Origin: Bauldia litoralis | GTDB lineage: Bacteria > Pseudomonadota > Alphaproteobacteria > Rhizobiales > Kaistiaceae | NCBI RefSeq assembly: GCF_900104485.1 | Contig: NZ_FMXQ01000002.1 | Span: forward strand, 62,001 to 126,000 | Length of the DNA: 64,000 bases | Direction of reading: 5' to 3' | Part shown: piece after piece, positions 1 to 8,660 of the stretch | Numbering within the stretch: the first letter of the stretch is position 1 | Layout of the letters: each line of letters opens with the position of its first letter | Translations under genes and position numbers: made by a program | The notes under the pieces: generated by a model | What the model was told of the DNA's origin: nothing | The model's database searches: none | What the model saw: only the letters and a program-made list of their open reading frames with translations

Positions 1-618
1 GGCGACCGGTCCTTCGGGGGCGATCCCGGCATGGTCGCGATCCTCGGGCGATCGATGGCCGACGGCCTGATCGCCGGCGGTGTCTGCCCGGTGGTCAAGC
101 ATATCCCGGGGCAGGGAAGGGCGCTGTCCGACAGCCATTACCACCTGCCGGTCGTCGATGTCGATCTCGACACGCTTGGCGAGAGCGATTTCGCGCCCTT
201 CGTGGCGCTCGCCGACCTTCCCGCGGCAATGACCAGCCACGTTGTCTACAGCTCAGTTGACCCCAACCAGCCGGCAACCACGTCCCCGGTGGTGATTCGC
301 GATATCATTCGCGAGCGAATCGGTTTCGACGGGGTGTTGATGAGTGATGACGTTTCGATGAAGGCCCTCTCCGGGGATTTCGGCGACAGGACCATCGCGA
401 TCCACGATGCGGGGTGCGATATCGTTCTTCACTGCAACGGGCAGATCGACGAAATGCGCGCCGTCGCCGAGGCCTCGCCGCGGCTTGGCGGGGCGTCGGG
501 AAATCGCGTCGCCCGCATGATCGACACCATCCGCCCGCCGCTGCCCTTCGACCATGCCGCCGGGCGCGAGGAATATTGCGCGCTTGTCGCCGAGGCCGGC
601 TGGTCGGCCGGGGTCTGA
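1..618 (+). CDS. nagZ: Beta-N-acetylhexosaminidase NagZ, 5' end outside window
   Basis: Glycoside hydrolase family 3 enzyme that removes GlcNAc from muropeptides in cytoplasmic peptidoglycan recycling. The frame is open back to base 1, so the ATG at 31 is internal and about 205 C-terminal codons are visible. The signature KHIPGQGRALSDSH is at visible residues 33-46. It keeps the DSH Asp-His dyad of the family but has Gln where most members read KHxPGHG. The SDDVSM loop near visible residue 116 carries the nucleophilic Asp. scpA starts 4 nt after the stop, in the usual rhizobial order. Confidence 0.9.
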   Translation, partial: GDRSFGGDPGMVAILGRSMADGLIAGGVCPVVKHIPGQGRALSDSHYHLPVVDVDLDTLGESDFAPFVALADLPAAMTSHVVYSSVDPNQPATTSPVVIRDIIRERIGFDGVLMSDDVSMKALSGDFGDRTIAIHDAGCDIVLHCNGQIDEMRAVAEASPRLGGASGNRVARMIDTIRPPLPFDHAAGREEYCALVAEAGWSAGV

Positions 619-622
619 CGGC

Positions 623-1447
623 ATGAGCACCGCCAGCCAGGATCAGAACGAGATCTGGGAGACGTTCAAGCCGCTTGACCAGGACAACGGCGAACCGTCC
701 CTTGTCGTTGACGTCGACGGTTTCGAGGGCCCCCTCGACCTGCTCCTGGCGCTGGCCCGCAGCCAGAAGGTCGACATCACCCGTATTTCCATCCTCGCGC
801 TGGCCGAACAGTACCTGACCTTCATCGAGGAGGTCCGCAAGCTTCGCCTCGAACTCGCGGCCGACTACCTCGTGATGGCGGCGTGGCTCGCCTATCTCAA
901 GTCGCGGCTGCTGCTGCCGGAGGCGGAAACCGACGAGCCGACGGGCGAGGAACTGGCGGCCGAACTCGCTTTCCGCCTGCAGCGCCTCGAGGCGATGCGC
1001 GACGCCGCCGCGCGCCTGGCCAATCGCGATCGGCTGGGCCGGGACGTCTTTGGCCGCGGCGATCCGGAGCCGGTCGAAATCGTCAAGAAGAGCGAGTATT
1101 CGGCAACGCTCTACGACCTGCTGTCGGCCTACGCCGCCCGGCGCCAGGAGCGGTCGATCTCGGTGGTTCACGTGCGCCGCCGTACGGTCTGGTCGCTGAA
1201 GGAGGCGAGGGATCTGCTCGGCACCGTCATCGGCAAGCTGGCCGACTGGGCGCCGATGCATGTCTTCCTGTCGCCCTATCTGACCGCGGAAGTCAGCGTC
1301 ACGGTGACCGCCAGCGCTTTCGGCGCGAGCCTGGAGCTTGTCCGCGAGGGGCAGATCGACCTGCGCCAGACCGAGGCTTTCGCCCCTCTCTATATTCGTG
1401 ACCACAAGGTGGTCGAAGCCGTCACACCGGAGGCCGACCATGGCTAA
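623..1447 (+). CDS. scpA: Segregation and condensation protein A (ScpA)
   Basis: Kleisin subunit of the SMC-ScpAB chromosome-condensing complex, 274 aa. The hallmark FEGPLDLLLALARSQKVDI is at residues 34-52. The C-terminal winged-helix end that contacts the SMC head is seen as the stretch ending in TEAFAPLYIRD. I chose ATG 623, just after nagZ, rather than an upstream ATG inside nagZ, because the protein then starts at the normal distance before FEGPLDL. The end overlaps scpB by 8 nt, which suggests translational coupling. Confidence 0.95.
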   Translation: MSTASQDQNEIWETFKPLDQDNGEPSLVVDVDGFEGPLDLLLALARSQKVDITRISILALAEQYLTFIEEVRKLRLELAADYLVMAAWLAYLKSRLLLPEAETDEPTGEELAAELAFRLQRLEAMRDAAARLANRDRLGRDVFGRGDPEPVEIVKKSEYSATLYDLLSAYAARRQERSISVVHVRRRTVWSLKEARDLLGTVIGKLADWAPMHVFLSPYLTAEVSVTVTASAFGASLELVREGQIDLRQTEAFAPLYIRDHKVVEAVTPEADHG

Positions 1448-2177
1448 TCCCAATTCTGCCGTCGCCATTGCGGTCGATAACGACGCGACCGCCGAGGCCC
1501 AGTCGCCGGAAGAACGCCGCCAGGCGCTGCGCATGGTCGAGGCGCTGCTCTTTGCCGCCGCCGAACCGCTTGCCGCCGACGATCTGGCCGGCCGCCTGCC
1601 GTCCGGGGCGGATGTGACCGGCATCCTGCGCGAGTTGCAGGCCGTCTATGCCGACCGCGGCGTCAATCTGACCCAGGTCGCCGGCAAGTGGAGCCTGCGC
1701 ACCGCTTCCGACCTGTCCTTCCTGCTGTCGCGCGATGCGGTGGAGCAGAAGCGCCTGTCGCGCGCTGCAATGGAGACGCTGGCGATCATCTCCTATCACC
1801 AGCCGGTGACGCGGGCGGAAATCGAAGAAATCCGGGGTGTCGCGACCTCCAAGGGGACGCTGGACCTGCTTCTCGAGACGGGCTGGATCCGGATGCGCGG
1901 TCGTCGCAAGACGCCGGGGCGGCCGGTGACCTATGGGACGACCGACGGGTTCCTATCCCATTTTGGTCTCGACGGAATCGGCGATCTTCCCGGCCTAGAC
2001 GAACTCAAGGGGGCCGGCCTGCTCGACAGCCGCATTCCGACCGACTTCAGCATCCCTGAACCGCATGACGGCGACGACCTGACCGAGGACGAGGATCCGC
2101 TCGAAGACGAGGAAATCCTGGACGCAGGCGCAGACGACCTCGTGGCGGAAGAAGCCGCCGAGCGGCAGGCCGACTGA
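1440..2177 (+). CDS. scpB: Segregation and condensation protein B (ScpB)
   Basis: Winged-helix partner that dimerises and binds ScpA in the condensin-like complex, 245 aa. Conserved core: the METLAIISYHQPVTRAEIE segment and the RKTPGRPVTYGTT loop. The last 40 residues or so are strongly acidic (runs of Asp/Glu), a common but variable tail. ATG 1440 lies inside the scpA end (overlap to 1447). tatA follows after about 110 nt, so scpAB and tat genes probably share a transcript, as in many Rhizobiales (inference). Confidence 0.94.
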   Translation: MANPNSAVAIAVDNDATAEAQSPEERRQALRMVEALLFAAAEPLAADDLAGRLPSGADVTGILRELQAVYADRGVNLTQVAGKWSLRTASDLSFLLSRDAVEQKRLSRAAMETLAIISYHQPVTRAEIEEIRGVATSKGTLDLLLETGWIRMRGRRKTPGRPVTYGTTDGFLSHFGLDGIGDLPGLDELKGAGLLDSRIPTDFSIPEPHDGDDLTEDEDPLEDEEILDAGADDLVAEEAAERQAD

Positions 2178-2290
2178 CGACTGCGTTTGCCATGGCCGGC
2201 AAATATCCCTACATCCGGTGCAGGTGACGATTGCGGTGCGCCGATCCGTCTGCGATAGTCGGTGCACGATAAGGGATTGGAGTAAAGCTG

Positions 2291-2509
2291 ATGGGTTCTC
2301 TCAGCATATGGCATTGGCTGATCGTTGTTCTGGTCGTCGTGCTTCTCTTCGGACGAGGCAAGATTTCCGACCTGATGGGCGATGTCGCCAAGGGCGTGAA
2401 GAGCTTCAAGAAGGGGCTTGCCGACGACGAAGAGCCTCACAAGCTCGAGGAGCAGTCTGGTGCCACCGTCGACGTCGAACCGTCGCGGGAAAAGACCAAG
2501 GTAACTTGA
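2291..2509 (+). CDS. tatA: Sec-independent protein translocase subunit TatA
   Basis: Pore-forming subunit of the twin-arginine translocase, 72 aa. One N-terminal membrane segment (residues 6-20, [15 protein letters not shown]) is followed by the conserved [20 protein letters not shown] amphipathic helix and a short acidic/polar tail. GGAG at about 2278-2281 precedes ATG 2291. It is first of the tatA-tatB-tatC set; the 70-nt gap to tatB has no obvious terminator. Confidence 0.95.
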   Translation: MGSLSIWHWLIVVLVVVLLFGRGKISDLMGDVAKGVKSFKKGLADDEEPHKLEEQSGATVDVEPSREKTKVT

Positions 2510-2580
2510 CCGCGGGCTTTCTCCCGCCGGCAGCCCGCGCTGCCTCGGCTGGTTCCTGCTAGCGGCCGAGTCAACGTTCA

Positions 2581-3261
2581 ATGTTCGATCTCGGGTGGAC
2601 AGAGCTTCTTGTGGTCGCGGTCGTGGCGATAGTCATCGTCGGCCCGAAGGACCTGCCGCGCGCCCTGCGCGCGGTCGGCAAATACACGGGCAAGGCCCGT
2701 CGTATGGCCGGGGATTTCCAGCGCCAGTTCAATGACGCGGTCCGCGAGGCCGACCTCGACGACGTGAAAAAGTCGGTGACCGACATCGGCAAGATCGATC
2801 CGCTTGGCGACATCCGCAAGGAAATGTCCAAGGCCGAGGCGGGCATCAAGAGCGACCTTCAAAAGGCAACGAAGCTGGACACCCCGGCGAAGGTCGAGGC
2901 GAAGTCTGACGCGGCGCCAGAACCGGCCAAGCCTGCTGCCCCCTCCAAGCCGGTGACACCAGCCGAGCCGGCTGCGGCTGCCACGACGGAAACGCCAAAG
3001 GCCCCGGCGGCAAAAGCCAAGCCCAAGAAAGCCTCGACGGCGAAAGCCGCGCCGAAGAAGCCGGCGGCATCCAAGGCCGCGCCGAAGAAAACCGCTGCCA
3101 AGGCGGCTCCCAAAAAGCCCGCCGCCGCCAAGCCGGCGGCAAGCAAGAAACCCGTCACGGCCGAAGCGTCGAGTGTAACGCCGAAGGCCCCCGAGGCGCC
3201 CGCCACGCCCGCGCCAGCACCCGCGAACGCCGCTGAGACGACCGGGGACGCCAAGCCGTGA
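2581..3261 (+). CDS. tatB: Sec-independent protein translocase subunit TatB with long Ala/Lys/Pro tail
   Basis: Tat substrate-receptor subunit, 226 aa. The N-terminus MFDLGWTELLVVAVVAIVIV holds the family's Glu8 and the single membrane helix, followed by the GPKDLP hinge and an amphipathic helix. From about residue 105 to the end the protein is low-complexity Ala/Pro/Lys with repeated PKK and AAPKK units. TatB tails are variable, but this one makes up half of the protein. The stop overlaps the tatC GTG by 4 nt. Confidence 0.93.
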   Translation: MFDLGWTELLVVAVVAIVIVGPKDLPRALRAVGKYTGKARRMAGDFQRQFNDAVREADLDDVKKSVTDIGKIDPLGDIRKEMSKAEAGIKSDLQKATKLDTPAKVEAKSDAAPEPAKPAAPSKPVTPAEPAAAATTETPKAPAAKAKPKKASTAKAAPKKPAASKAAPKKTAAKAAPKKPAAAKPAASKKPVTAEASSVTPKAPEAPATPAPAPANAAETTGDAKP

Positions 3262-4094
3262 GCGACGCCGCGCAGGACGAGAAACCGCCCGAGGACGAGG
3301 TCGAGGCCAGCCGGGCGCCGCTTATCGAGCACCTGATCGAACTGCGAAGCCGCCTGATCCGGACGGTGATCGCGATCCTGATCGCTTTCATCGCCTGCTT
3401 CGCGGTCGCCGGCCATATCTATAATATCCTGGTCATCCCCTATGAATGGGCGGCGGGTCCGTCGCGCGAGATCAAGCTGATCTACACGGCCCCGCAGGAA
3501 TTCTTCATCACCCAGCTCAAGGTAGCGCTGTTCGGGGCGGTCTTCATCGCCTTCCCGGTCATCGCCATCCAGATCTACAAGTTCGTCGCGCCGGGCCTCT
3601 ACAAGCACGAGCGCGGGGCGTTCGTGCCCTATCTCATTGCCACGCCGCTGCTTTTCATCCTCGGCGCGGGGCTGGTTTACTTCGTCATCATGCCGCTGGC
3701 CCTGACCTTCTTCCTGTCGCTGGAGCAGCAGGGCGGACCGGGACAGGCGTCGATCGAACTGCTGCCGAAGGTCAACGAGTATCTCAGCCTCATCATGACG
3801 CTGATCCTGGCGTTCGGCTTCGTCTTCCAGCTGCCGGTGGTGCTGACCCTGCTGGCGCGGATCGGCGTGGTCACCGCCGAGTCGCTGAAGGGCTATCGGC
3901 GTTACGCCATCGTGCTGGCCTTCGTCGCCGCGGCGATCCTGACCCCGCCGGACATCATCTCGCAGCTTGGTCTCGCTATCCCGACGATCCTGCTCTACGA
4001 GAGCTCGATCTGGGCGGTTCGCTTCGTCGACAAGCGCCGCGCCGCGGCCGCAGCCGCCAAGGAAGCGGAAGAGGCCGACGAAGCCGACGAATAG
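3258..4094 (+). CDS. tatC: Sec-independent protein translocase subunit TatC
   Basis: Multi-spanning Tat receptor that binds twin-arginine signal peptides with TatB, 278 aa. Conserved signatures are HLIELRSRL near residue 25, FVAPGLYKHER around residues 115-125, and LTPPDIISQ before the last helices. Six membrane segments can be traced. The start is GTG 3258, overlapping the tatB stop. The C-terminal tail is Ala/Glu rich. Confidence 0.96.
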   Translation: MSDAAQDEKPPEDEVEASRAPLIEHLIELRSRLIRTVIAILIAFIACFAVAGHIYNILVIPYEWAAGPSREIKLIYTAPQEFFITQLKVALFGAVFIAFPVIAIQIYKFVAPGLYKHERGAFVPYLIATPLLFILGAGLVYFVIMPLALTFFLSLEQQGGPGQASIELLPKVNEYLSLIMTLILAFGFVFQLPVVLTLLARIGVVTAESLKGYRRYAIVLAFVAAAILTPPDIISQLGLAIPTILLYESSIWAVRFVDKRRAAAAAAKEAEEADEADE

Positions 4095-4120
4095 GTGGAG
4101 CACCGTTTCTTGAGGGGACG

Positions 4121-4432
4121 ATGCAGCATTTTGCCGGGCGCGGATTCCAGCCCTGCACATACATTCTCGCGAGCAGGAAATACGGCACCCTCTATGTCGG
4201 CGTGACCAGCAGCGTTGCCCGACGTGTCTGGGAGCACCGCGCCGGCCGTGTTCGCGGATTCACCCAGCGGTACGGCGTGAAGACGCTCGTTCATTACGAG
4301 TTCCATCAAACGATGTTTGACGCCATCAAGCGTGAAAAGCAGATCAAGGAATGGAAACGCCTCTGGAAGATCGAATTGATCGAGTCGCGGAATCCGGAAT
4401 GGCGCGACCTGTTTGAGGAGTTGCCGTTCTGA
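4121..4432 (+). CDS. Small GIY-YIG nuclease-domain protein
   Basis: Stand-alone GIY-YIG domain of 103 aa, resembling the UPF0213/YhbQ group. The signature appears as CTYILASRKYGTLYVGVTSS, followed by the conserved Arg of ARRVWEHR and a C-terminal RNPEWRDL. ATG 4121 follows GAGGGGAC. Such proteins are putative DNA endonucleases or repair proteins; the biological substrate is unknown. It lies between tatC and serS, where related genomes usually have nothing (recollection), and is followed within 200 nt by two REP-like hairpins. It is probably an accessory gene. Confidence 0.85.
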   Translation: MQHFAGRGFQPCTYILASRKYGTLYVGVTSSVARRVWEHRAGRVRGFTQRYGVKTLVHYEFHQTMFDAIKREKQIKEWKRLWKIELIESRNPEWRDLFEELPF

Positions 4433-4517
4433 GGGACCAAGGACGCGCCCTCCGATGGGCGTGTCACCTTGGCCCCTTTCGCGTTTCACACCAGTTGATT
4501 ATGAAGACCCCACCTAG

Positions 4518-4550
4518 TCGTCACCCCGGCGCAAGCCGGGGTCCAATGCG
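4518..4550 (+). repeat. REP-like palindromic unit, copy 1
   Basis: The hairpin CCCCGGC-GCAA-GCCGGGG (stem 4524-4530 with 4535-4541) sits in the frame CGTCACCCCGGCGCAAGCCG. This matches the short CGTCATCCCGGCGAAAGCCGGGATCC-type extragenic palindrome common in alphaproteobacterial genomes (from memory). Copy 2 lies about 50 nt downstream in opposite orientation. Confidence 0.7.
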
Positions 4551-4595
4551 CCGTCGATGCAAACGCAGCAACTGTCGGGTCATCGGGTTCGTCGC

Positions 4596-4627
4596 GGATG
4601 GATTCCGGCTTTCGCCGGAATGACGCA
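4596..4627 (-). repeat. REP-like palindromic unit, copy 2 (inverted)
   Basis: Hairpin TTCCGGC-TTTC-GCCGGAA (stem 4603-4609 with 4614-4620). Read on the minus strand it is CGTCATTCCGGCGAAAGCCG, closely matching copy 1. The two units form an inverted doublet between the GIY-YIG gene and serS. Confidence 0.7.
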
Positions 4628-4677
4628 TCGAGAGAGTCTCTCTCATCAGGACCGAAGGGCGCGCAGGCGGCACGATC

Positions 4678-6075
4678 ATGCTCGACATCAAATGGATTCG
4701 CGAGAACCCGCAGGCGCTTGACGAGGCGCTGCGGCGCCGGAATGCCGCGCCGGCGGCCGAGCATCTGCTTGCGCTCGATGAGGCGCGGCGCTCCCATATC
4801 CTGAAACTCGAAGAGGCGCAGGCGCGCCGCAACGCAGCGTCGAAGGAAATCGGCAAGGCCAAGGGCAGCGGCGACGAAGAGACAGCCCAACGCCTGATGG
4901 CCGAGGTCGGCGAGTTGAAGGCGTTCCTTCAGGAGGCCGAAAGCGAGGGCAAGGCCCTCGACAAGGCGCTGGACGATGCGTTGGCCGAAATACCGAACCT
5001 GCCGCTCGACGACGTGCCCGTCGGCGCCGACGAATCCGACAATGTCGAGTACCGGCGATGGGGATCGAAGCCCGGCCTGAACAACGCGAAAGAGCATTTC
5101 GAGCTGGGCGAGGCGCTCGGCCAGATGGACTTCGAAACGGCAGCCAAGCTGTCCGGCTCGCGCTTCGTCGTCCTCCGCAAGGGGCTCGCCCGTCTCGAAC
5201 GGGCGCTCGGCCAGTTCATGCTCGACCTCCACACCACGGAGCATGGCTACGAGGAAGTCCAGCCGCCGTTGCTGGTTCGGGACGAGGTCATGTTCGGCAC
5301 TGGTCAGTTGCCGAAATTTCGCGACGACCAGTTCATCTCCGCCCAGATGGAGTGGCGGACCAAGCGTCTCGACGAGGTGCTGAAGCCGCTTGACGAGCGA
5401 CCGGCTCTTGAGGGGGGAAGCCTGCGGCAGGTTGTCGGCGACCTCATCGAGAAGGCGGAGACGGTCGAGCAATTCTGGCTCATCCCGACCGCCGAGGTGC
5501 CGCTGACCAACCTCGTCCGCGAGTCGATCCTGTCCGAGGAAGAATTGCCGCGCCGCTTCACCGCGCTGACCCCATGCTTCCGCTCGGAGGCGGGCGCCGC
5601 CGGCAGGGACACGCGCGGCATGCTGCGCCAGCACCAGTTCGACAAGGTCGAACTGGTCTCGATCACCGCGCCCGAGCAATCCGGCGACGAGCATGAGCGA
5701 CTGATCACCTGCGCCGAGGAAGTCCTCAAGCGGCTCGACATCCACTTCCGCACCATGACGCTGTCGACCGGCGACATGGGCTTCGGCGCTCAGAAGACCT
5801 ACGATATCGAAGCCTGGTTGCCGGGGCAGGCGCAGTATCGTGAGATCTCCTCCTGCTCGGTCTGCGGCGATTTCCAGGCGCGACGGATGAAGGCGCGGTT
5901 CCGGCCGAAGGAAGGGAAGGGGACGCGACTCGTCCACACTCTCAACGGCTCCGGCGTCGCGGTCGGCCGCGCCCTGATCGCGGTGATGGAGAACTACCAG
6001 AACCCGGACGGGTCGATCACCGTGCCCGACGTCTTGCGGCCCTATATGGGCGGCCTCGAAAGGATCGAAGCGTAA
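4678..6075 (+). CDS. serS: Serine--tRNA ligase with internal insertion
   Basis: Class II aminoacyl-tRNA synthetase charging tRNA-Ser, 465 aa. The N-terminal coiled-coil arm is at residues 30-100. Motif 2 is [21 protein letters not shown] and motif 3 is [17 protein letters not shown]. Rhizobial SerS is normally about 427 aa. The extra length comes from about 45 residues (220-265) between LPKFRDDQF and [12 protein letters not shown], where homologues have only a few residues. The rest is ordinary and should be active. The stop overlaps surE by 1 nt. Confidence 0.95.
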   Translation: MLDIKWIRENPQALDEALRRRNAAPAAEHLLALDEARRSHILKLEEAQARRNAASKEIGKAKGSGDEETAQRLMAEVGELKAFLQEAESEGKALDKALDDALAEIPNLPLDDVPVGADESDNVEYRRWGSKPGLNNAKEHFELGEALGQMDFETAAKLSGSRFVVLRKGLARLERALGQFMLDLHTTEHGYEEVQPPLLVRDEVMFGTGQLPKFRDDQFISAQMEWRTKRLDEVLKPLDERPALEGGSLRQVVGDLIEKAETVEQFWLIPTAEVPLTNLVRESILSEEELPRRFTALTPCFRSEAGAAGRDTRGMLRQHQFDKVELVSITAPEQSGDEHERLITCAEEVLKRLDIHFRTMTLSTGDMGFGAQKTYDIEAWLPGQAQYREISSCSVCGDFQARRMKARFRPKEGKGTRLVHTLNGSGVAVGRALIAVMENYQNPDGSITVPDVLRPYMGGLERIEA

Positions 6076-6845
6076 TGCGCATACTGCTGACCAACGACGA
6101 CGGCATCCATGCACCGGGGCTGGAGAGCCTTGAGAAGATCGCCGCAGAGCTTTCCGACGACATCTGGACCGTGGCGCCGGAGACAGACCAGAGCGGGTTG
6201 TCGCACTCGCTGTCGCTGAACGACCCGCTGCGGCTTCGCGAGATCTCGGACCGCAAGTTCGCGGTCCGCGGCACGCCGACCGATTGCGTCATCATGGCGA
6301 TGCGCCGCCTCTTGGTCGACCACCGGCCGGACCTCGTCCTGTCCGGCGTCAATTCCGGCCAGAACGCCGCCGACGACGTGACCTATTCCGGAACGGTCGC
6401 TGCGGCGATCGAAGGCACGCTGCTCGGCGTCCCGTCGATCGCCCTCAGCCAGGCCTCGTCATTCCAGCACGGCATGCGCGAGATGCATTGGGAGACGGCG
6501 GAAAAATACGGGGCGGACATCGTTCGCAAGCTCGTCGATTTCGGTTTCCCGCCCGGCATTCTCTACAACATCAACTTCCCCAACCGGCCGGCTGCCGAGG
6601 TCGAGGGCGTGACGGTGACCACCCAGGGCCGGCTGACCCATGGCCTGCATATCGACGAGCGGACGGACGGGCGCGGCAACCAGTATTTCTGGCTCGCCTA
6701 TCGGCGTGAATCGCCGGATATCAAGCCGGGCACTGATCTGGATGCGATGAAGAAGGGCGAGGTCTCCGTTACCCCCCTGCGGCTCGACCTGACCGCCTAT
6801 GACCTGACCGAGTCGCTCGGCGGCCACTTCGGTGGGGGCGCCTGA
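6075..6845 (+). CDS. surE: 5'/3'-nucleotidase SurE
   Basis: Metal-dependent nucleoside monophosphatase linked to stationary-phase survival, 256 aa. The N-terminal [16 protein letters not shown] carries the DD metal ligands, and SGVNSGQNAADDVTYSGTV contains the family Asn and the substrate loop. ATG shares one base with the serS stop, and pcm follows after 5 nt. surE-pcm is a very common pair in proteobacteria. Confidence 0.95.
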   Translation: MRILLTNDDGIHAPGLESLEKIAAELSDDIWTVAPETDQSGLSHSLSLNDPLRLREISDRKFAVRGTPTDCVIMAMRRLLVDHRPDLVLSGVNSGQNAADDVTYSGTVAAAIEGTLLGVPSIALSQASSFQHGMREMHWETAEKYGADIVRKLVDFGFPPGILYNINFPNRPAAEVEGVTVTTQGRLTHGLHIDERTDGRGNQYFWLAYRRESPDIKPGTDLDAMKKGEVSVTPLRLDLTAYDLTESLGGHFGGGA

Positions 6846-6850
6846 CGGCC

Positions 6851-7510
6851 ATGCCCGATCTCGACGAGGAAGAGCGCCGGGTCCGCATCGCCAACCTTCT
6901 TCTGCGCCTGCGCCGCGTCGGCATCACCGACCAGCGGGTGGTCTCGGCGATCGAAGCCGTCCCACGCGATCTCTTCGTCGAAGCTGAAAGCCGCGACGAG
7001 GCCTATGCCGAGCGCGCGCTGCCGATCGAATGCGGCCAGACGATCTCCGCGCCGGTGATCGTCGGCATGATGACCATGGCGCTGAAGCCGCAGGCCGACG
7101 ACCGCATCCTCGAGATCGGCACCGGCAGCGGCTACCAGGCGGCGGTGCTGTCGAAGCTGTGCGGCCGGGTCTACACCATCGACCGCTTCCGCACGCTGGT
7201 CGCCGCGGCGGAGTCGCGGTTCAAGACGCTGAAGCTGACCAACATCACGACGCTGGTCGGCGACGGGACGCTCGGATGGCCCGAACACGCCCCCTTCGAG
7301 AAGATCATCGTCACCGCCGCGGGGGAGGAAGTCCCCGAAGCGCTGTTCGGGCAGCTCAGGATCGGCGGCATCCTGGTAGCGCCGGTCGGCCCGCAGGACG
7401 GGGTCCAGATCTTGAAGCGCTACACGCGCACAGAAACCGGGTTCGACGAAACCGACCTTGGCCAGGTCCGCTTCGTCCCGTTGATCCCCGGCGTCGCCGA
7501 GCGCCTCTGA
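6851..7510 (+). CDS. pcm: Protein-L-isoaspartate O-methyltransferase
   Basis: SAM-dependent repair enzyme that methylates isoaspartyl residues in damaged proteins, 219 aa. The Rossmann motif LEIGTGSGYQAAVLSKL is near residues 83-99, preceded by the substrate loop QTISAPVIVGMM. The post-I acidic residue is in VYTID. Length is normal. Cotranscribed with surE (5-nt gap). A convergent unknown gene ends 23 nt downstream. Confidence 0.95.
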   Translation: MPDLDEEERRVRIANLLLRLRRVGITDQRVVSAIEAVPRDLFVEAESRDEAYAERALPIECGQTISAPVIVGMMTMALKPQADDRILEIGTGSGYQAAVLSKLCGRVYTIDRFRTLVAAAESRFKTLKLTNITTLVGDGTLGWPEHAPFEKIIVTAAGEEVPEALFGQLRIGGILVAPVGPQDGVQILKRYTRTETGFDETDLGQVRFVPLIPGVAERL

Positions 7511-7533
7511 GGCGACGGCGAGGGGCCGGGCCG

Positions 7534-8466
7534 TCAGCGCCCCTTTGCCTGCGCCTCAAGGGCCGTCCGCCGCCGCAGCGGCCCGGCCTGGAGTTCCATC
7601 ACCCCCTGGAAGAAGAGCAGTTCGCCGCTGGCTTCGTCGTAGGACGCGGAGAAGCGCTGCCACATGCGGCCGTCGGGCGCTGTTCCTTCGCCGTCGCCGT
7701 CACGCGGTGCGAAGGGCGCGAGGATTGCCTGCAACTCGGCGGCGCTCGGAACACCCAGCCATTCGACCGTGGTGTTGTCCGGGATGTCGTTGCGCTGCAC
7801 GAGGTCGAACGACCATGCACCGGCGGCGTAGGTCGCGAAGGAGGGCAGTTCGATCCGCGCGACATTGACCGACGTGCGCTCCGGCGGGTCGAAGGTGACG
7901 ATGCGGCCCGGCGCGCTCATCGCCAGCGGCCGCGCGACAAGCTGCACCGCGTCGACGGCATTGACGTTGGGCAGGATCAGGTCGACGGCCTTGATCATGT
8001 CCTCGTTGCCGGCCGCGAGCTTTTTGGCGCGGTCGATCATGTCGCCGCGCAGGGCGTCCCAGTTAGTCACCCGGTCGAGCGATCCGTCGGGATTGATGTG
8101 GATGTCCGCGGTGAGCCCGTCGACCGCCTGCAGGAGGAGGCTGTCGATATCGGGCGGCGTCAGGACCCGCTGGCGATCGAGGGCGACATTCGCCCCGAAA
8201 TTGCGAACGGTCGCGGAGACGCCGTCGTCATCGACCGCCGTGACCGCGAATTCGAGCTCGTAGTCGACACTGAGAACCGGCTCGGCCGACTGGCCGATGC
8301 TCGTCGCTCGCAGGTAGCGGACGAAAAACGACTGGCTGTCGCCGGGCTCGACCGCGAAGGGGACCGACATTGGTTCGGCCGAAGCCGGTCCGGCGGGGCC
8401 GACGAGAAGGGGCAGCACGGCCAGGCTGGTCACGGCCATTGTCCGCAGGAGCGCGGGAAACTTCAT
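7534..8466 (-). CDS. Exported protein of unknown function
   Basis: 310 aa with a clear Sec signal peptide: a short basic start, a hydrophobic segment to about residue 26, and a PASA-EP cleavage site near residue 30. The mature part is mainly beta-prone with no cysteines I can assign, and I do not recognise a domain. It probably acts in the periplasm. It is oriented against pcm and diverges from the LysM/LytM lipoprotein gene with a 194-nt gap, so the two may share an upstream region. Codon use looks like the neighbours. Confidence 0.7.
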   Translation of the reverse strand: MKFPALLRTMAVTSLAVLPLLVGPAGPASAEPMSVPFAVEPGDSQSFFVRYLRATSIGQSAEPVLSVDYELEFAVTAVDDDGVSATVRNFGANVALDRQRVLTPPDIDSLLLQAVDGLTADIHINPDGSLDRVTNWDALRGDMIDRAKKLAAGNEDMIKAVDLILPNVNAVDAVQLVARPLAMSAPGRIVTFDPPERTSVNVARIELPSFATYAAGAWSFDLVQRNDIPDNTTVEWLGVPSAAELQAILAPFAPRDGDGEGTAPDGRMWQRFSASYDEASGELLFFQGVMELQAGPLRRRTALEAQAKGR

Positions 8467-8660
8467 TCGTTACGCCTTTCGACATCTCGGTTGGAATTAA
8501 TCTTTTCAAGCGGGCATCTGGCCAATCTAGGGCCGATCGGCGGGATTTCGCCCCTCGAATCGCAGGAAGTTCCGGGAGAGTTCCGTCACGCTTAAATCTT
8601 TTGTCAACGTTACCAGTGTTTATTCGCGGGGTGTTCGTTGAGTAGAGTGCGAGTTAAGCG

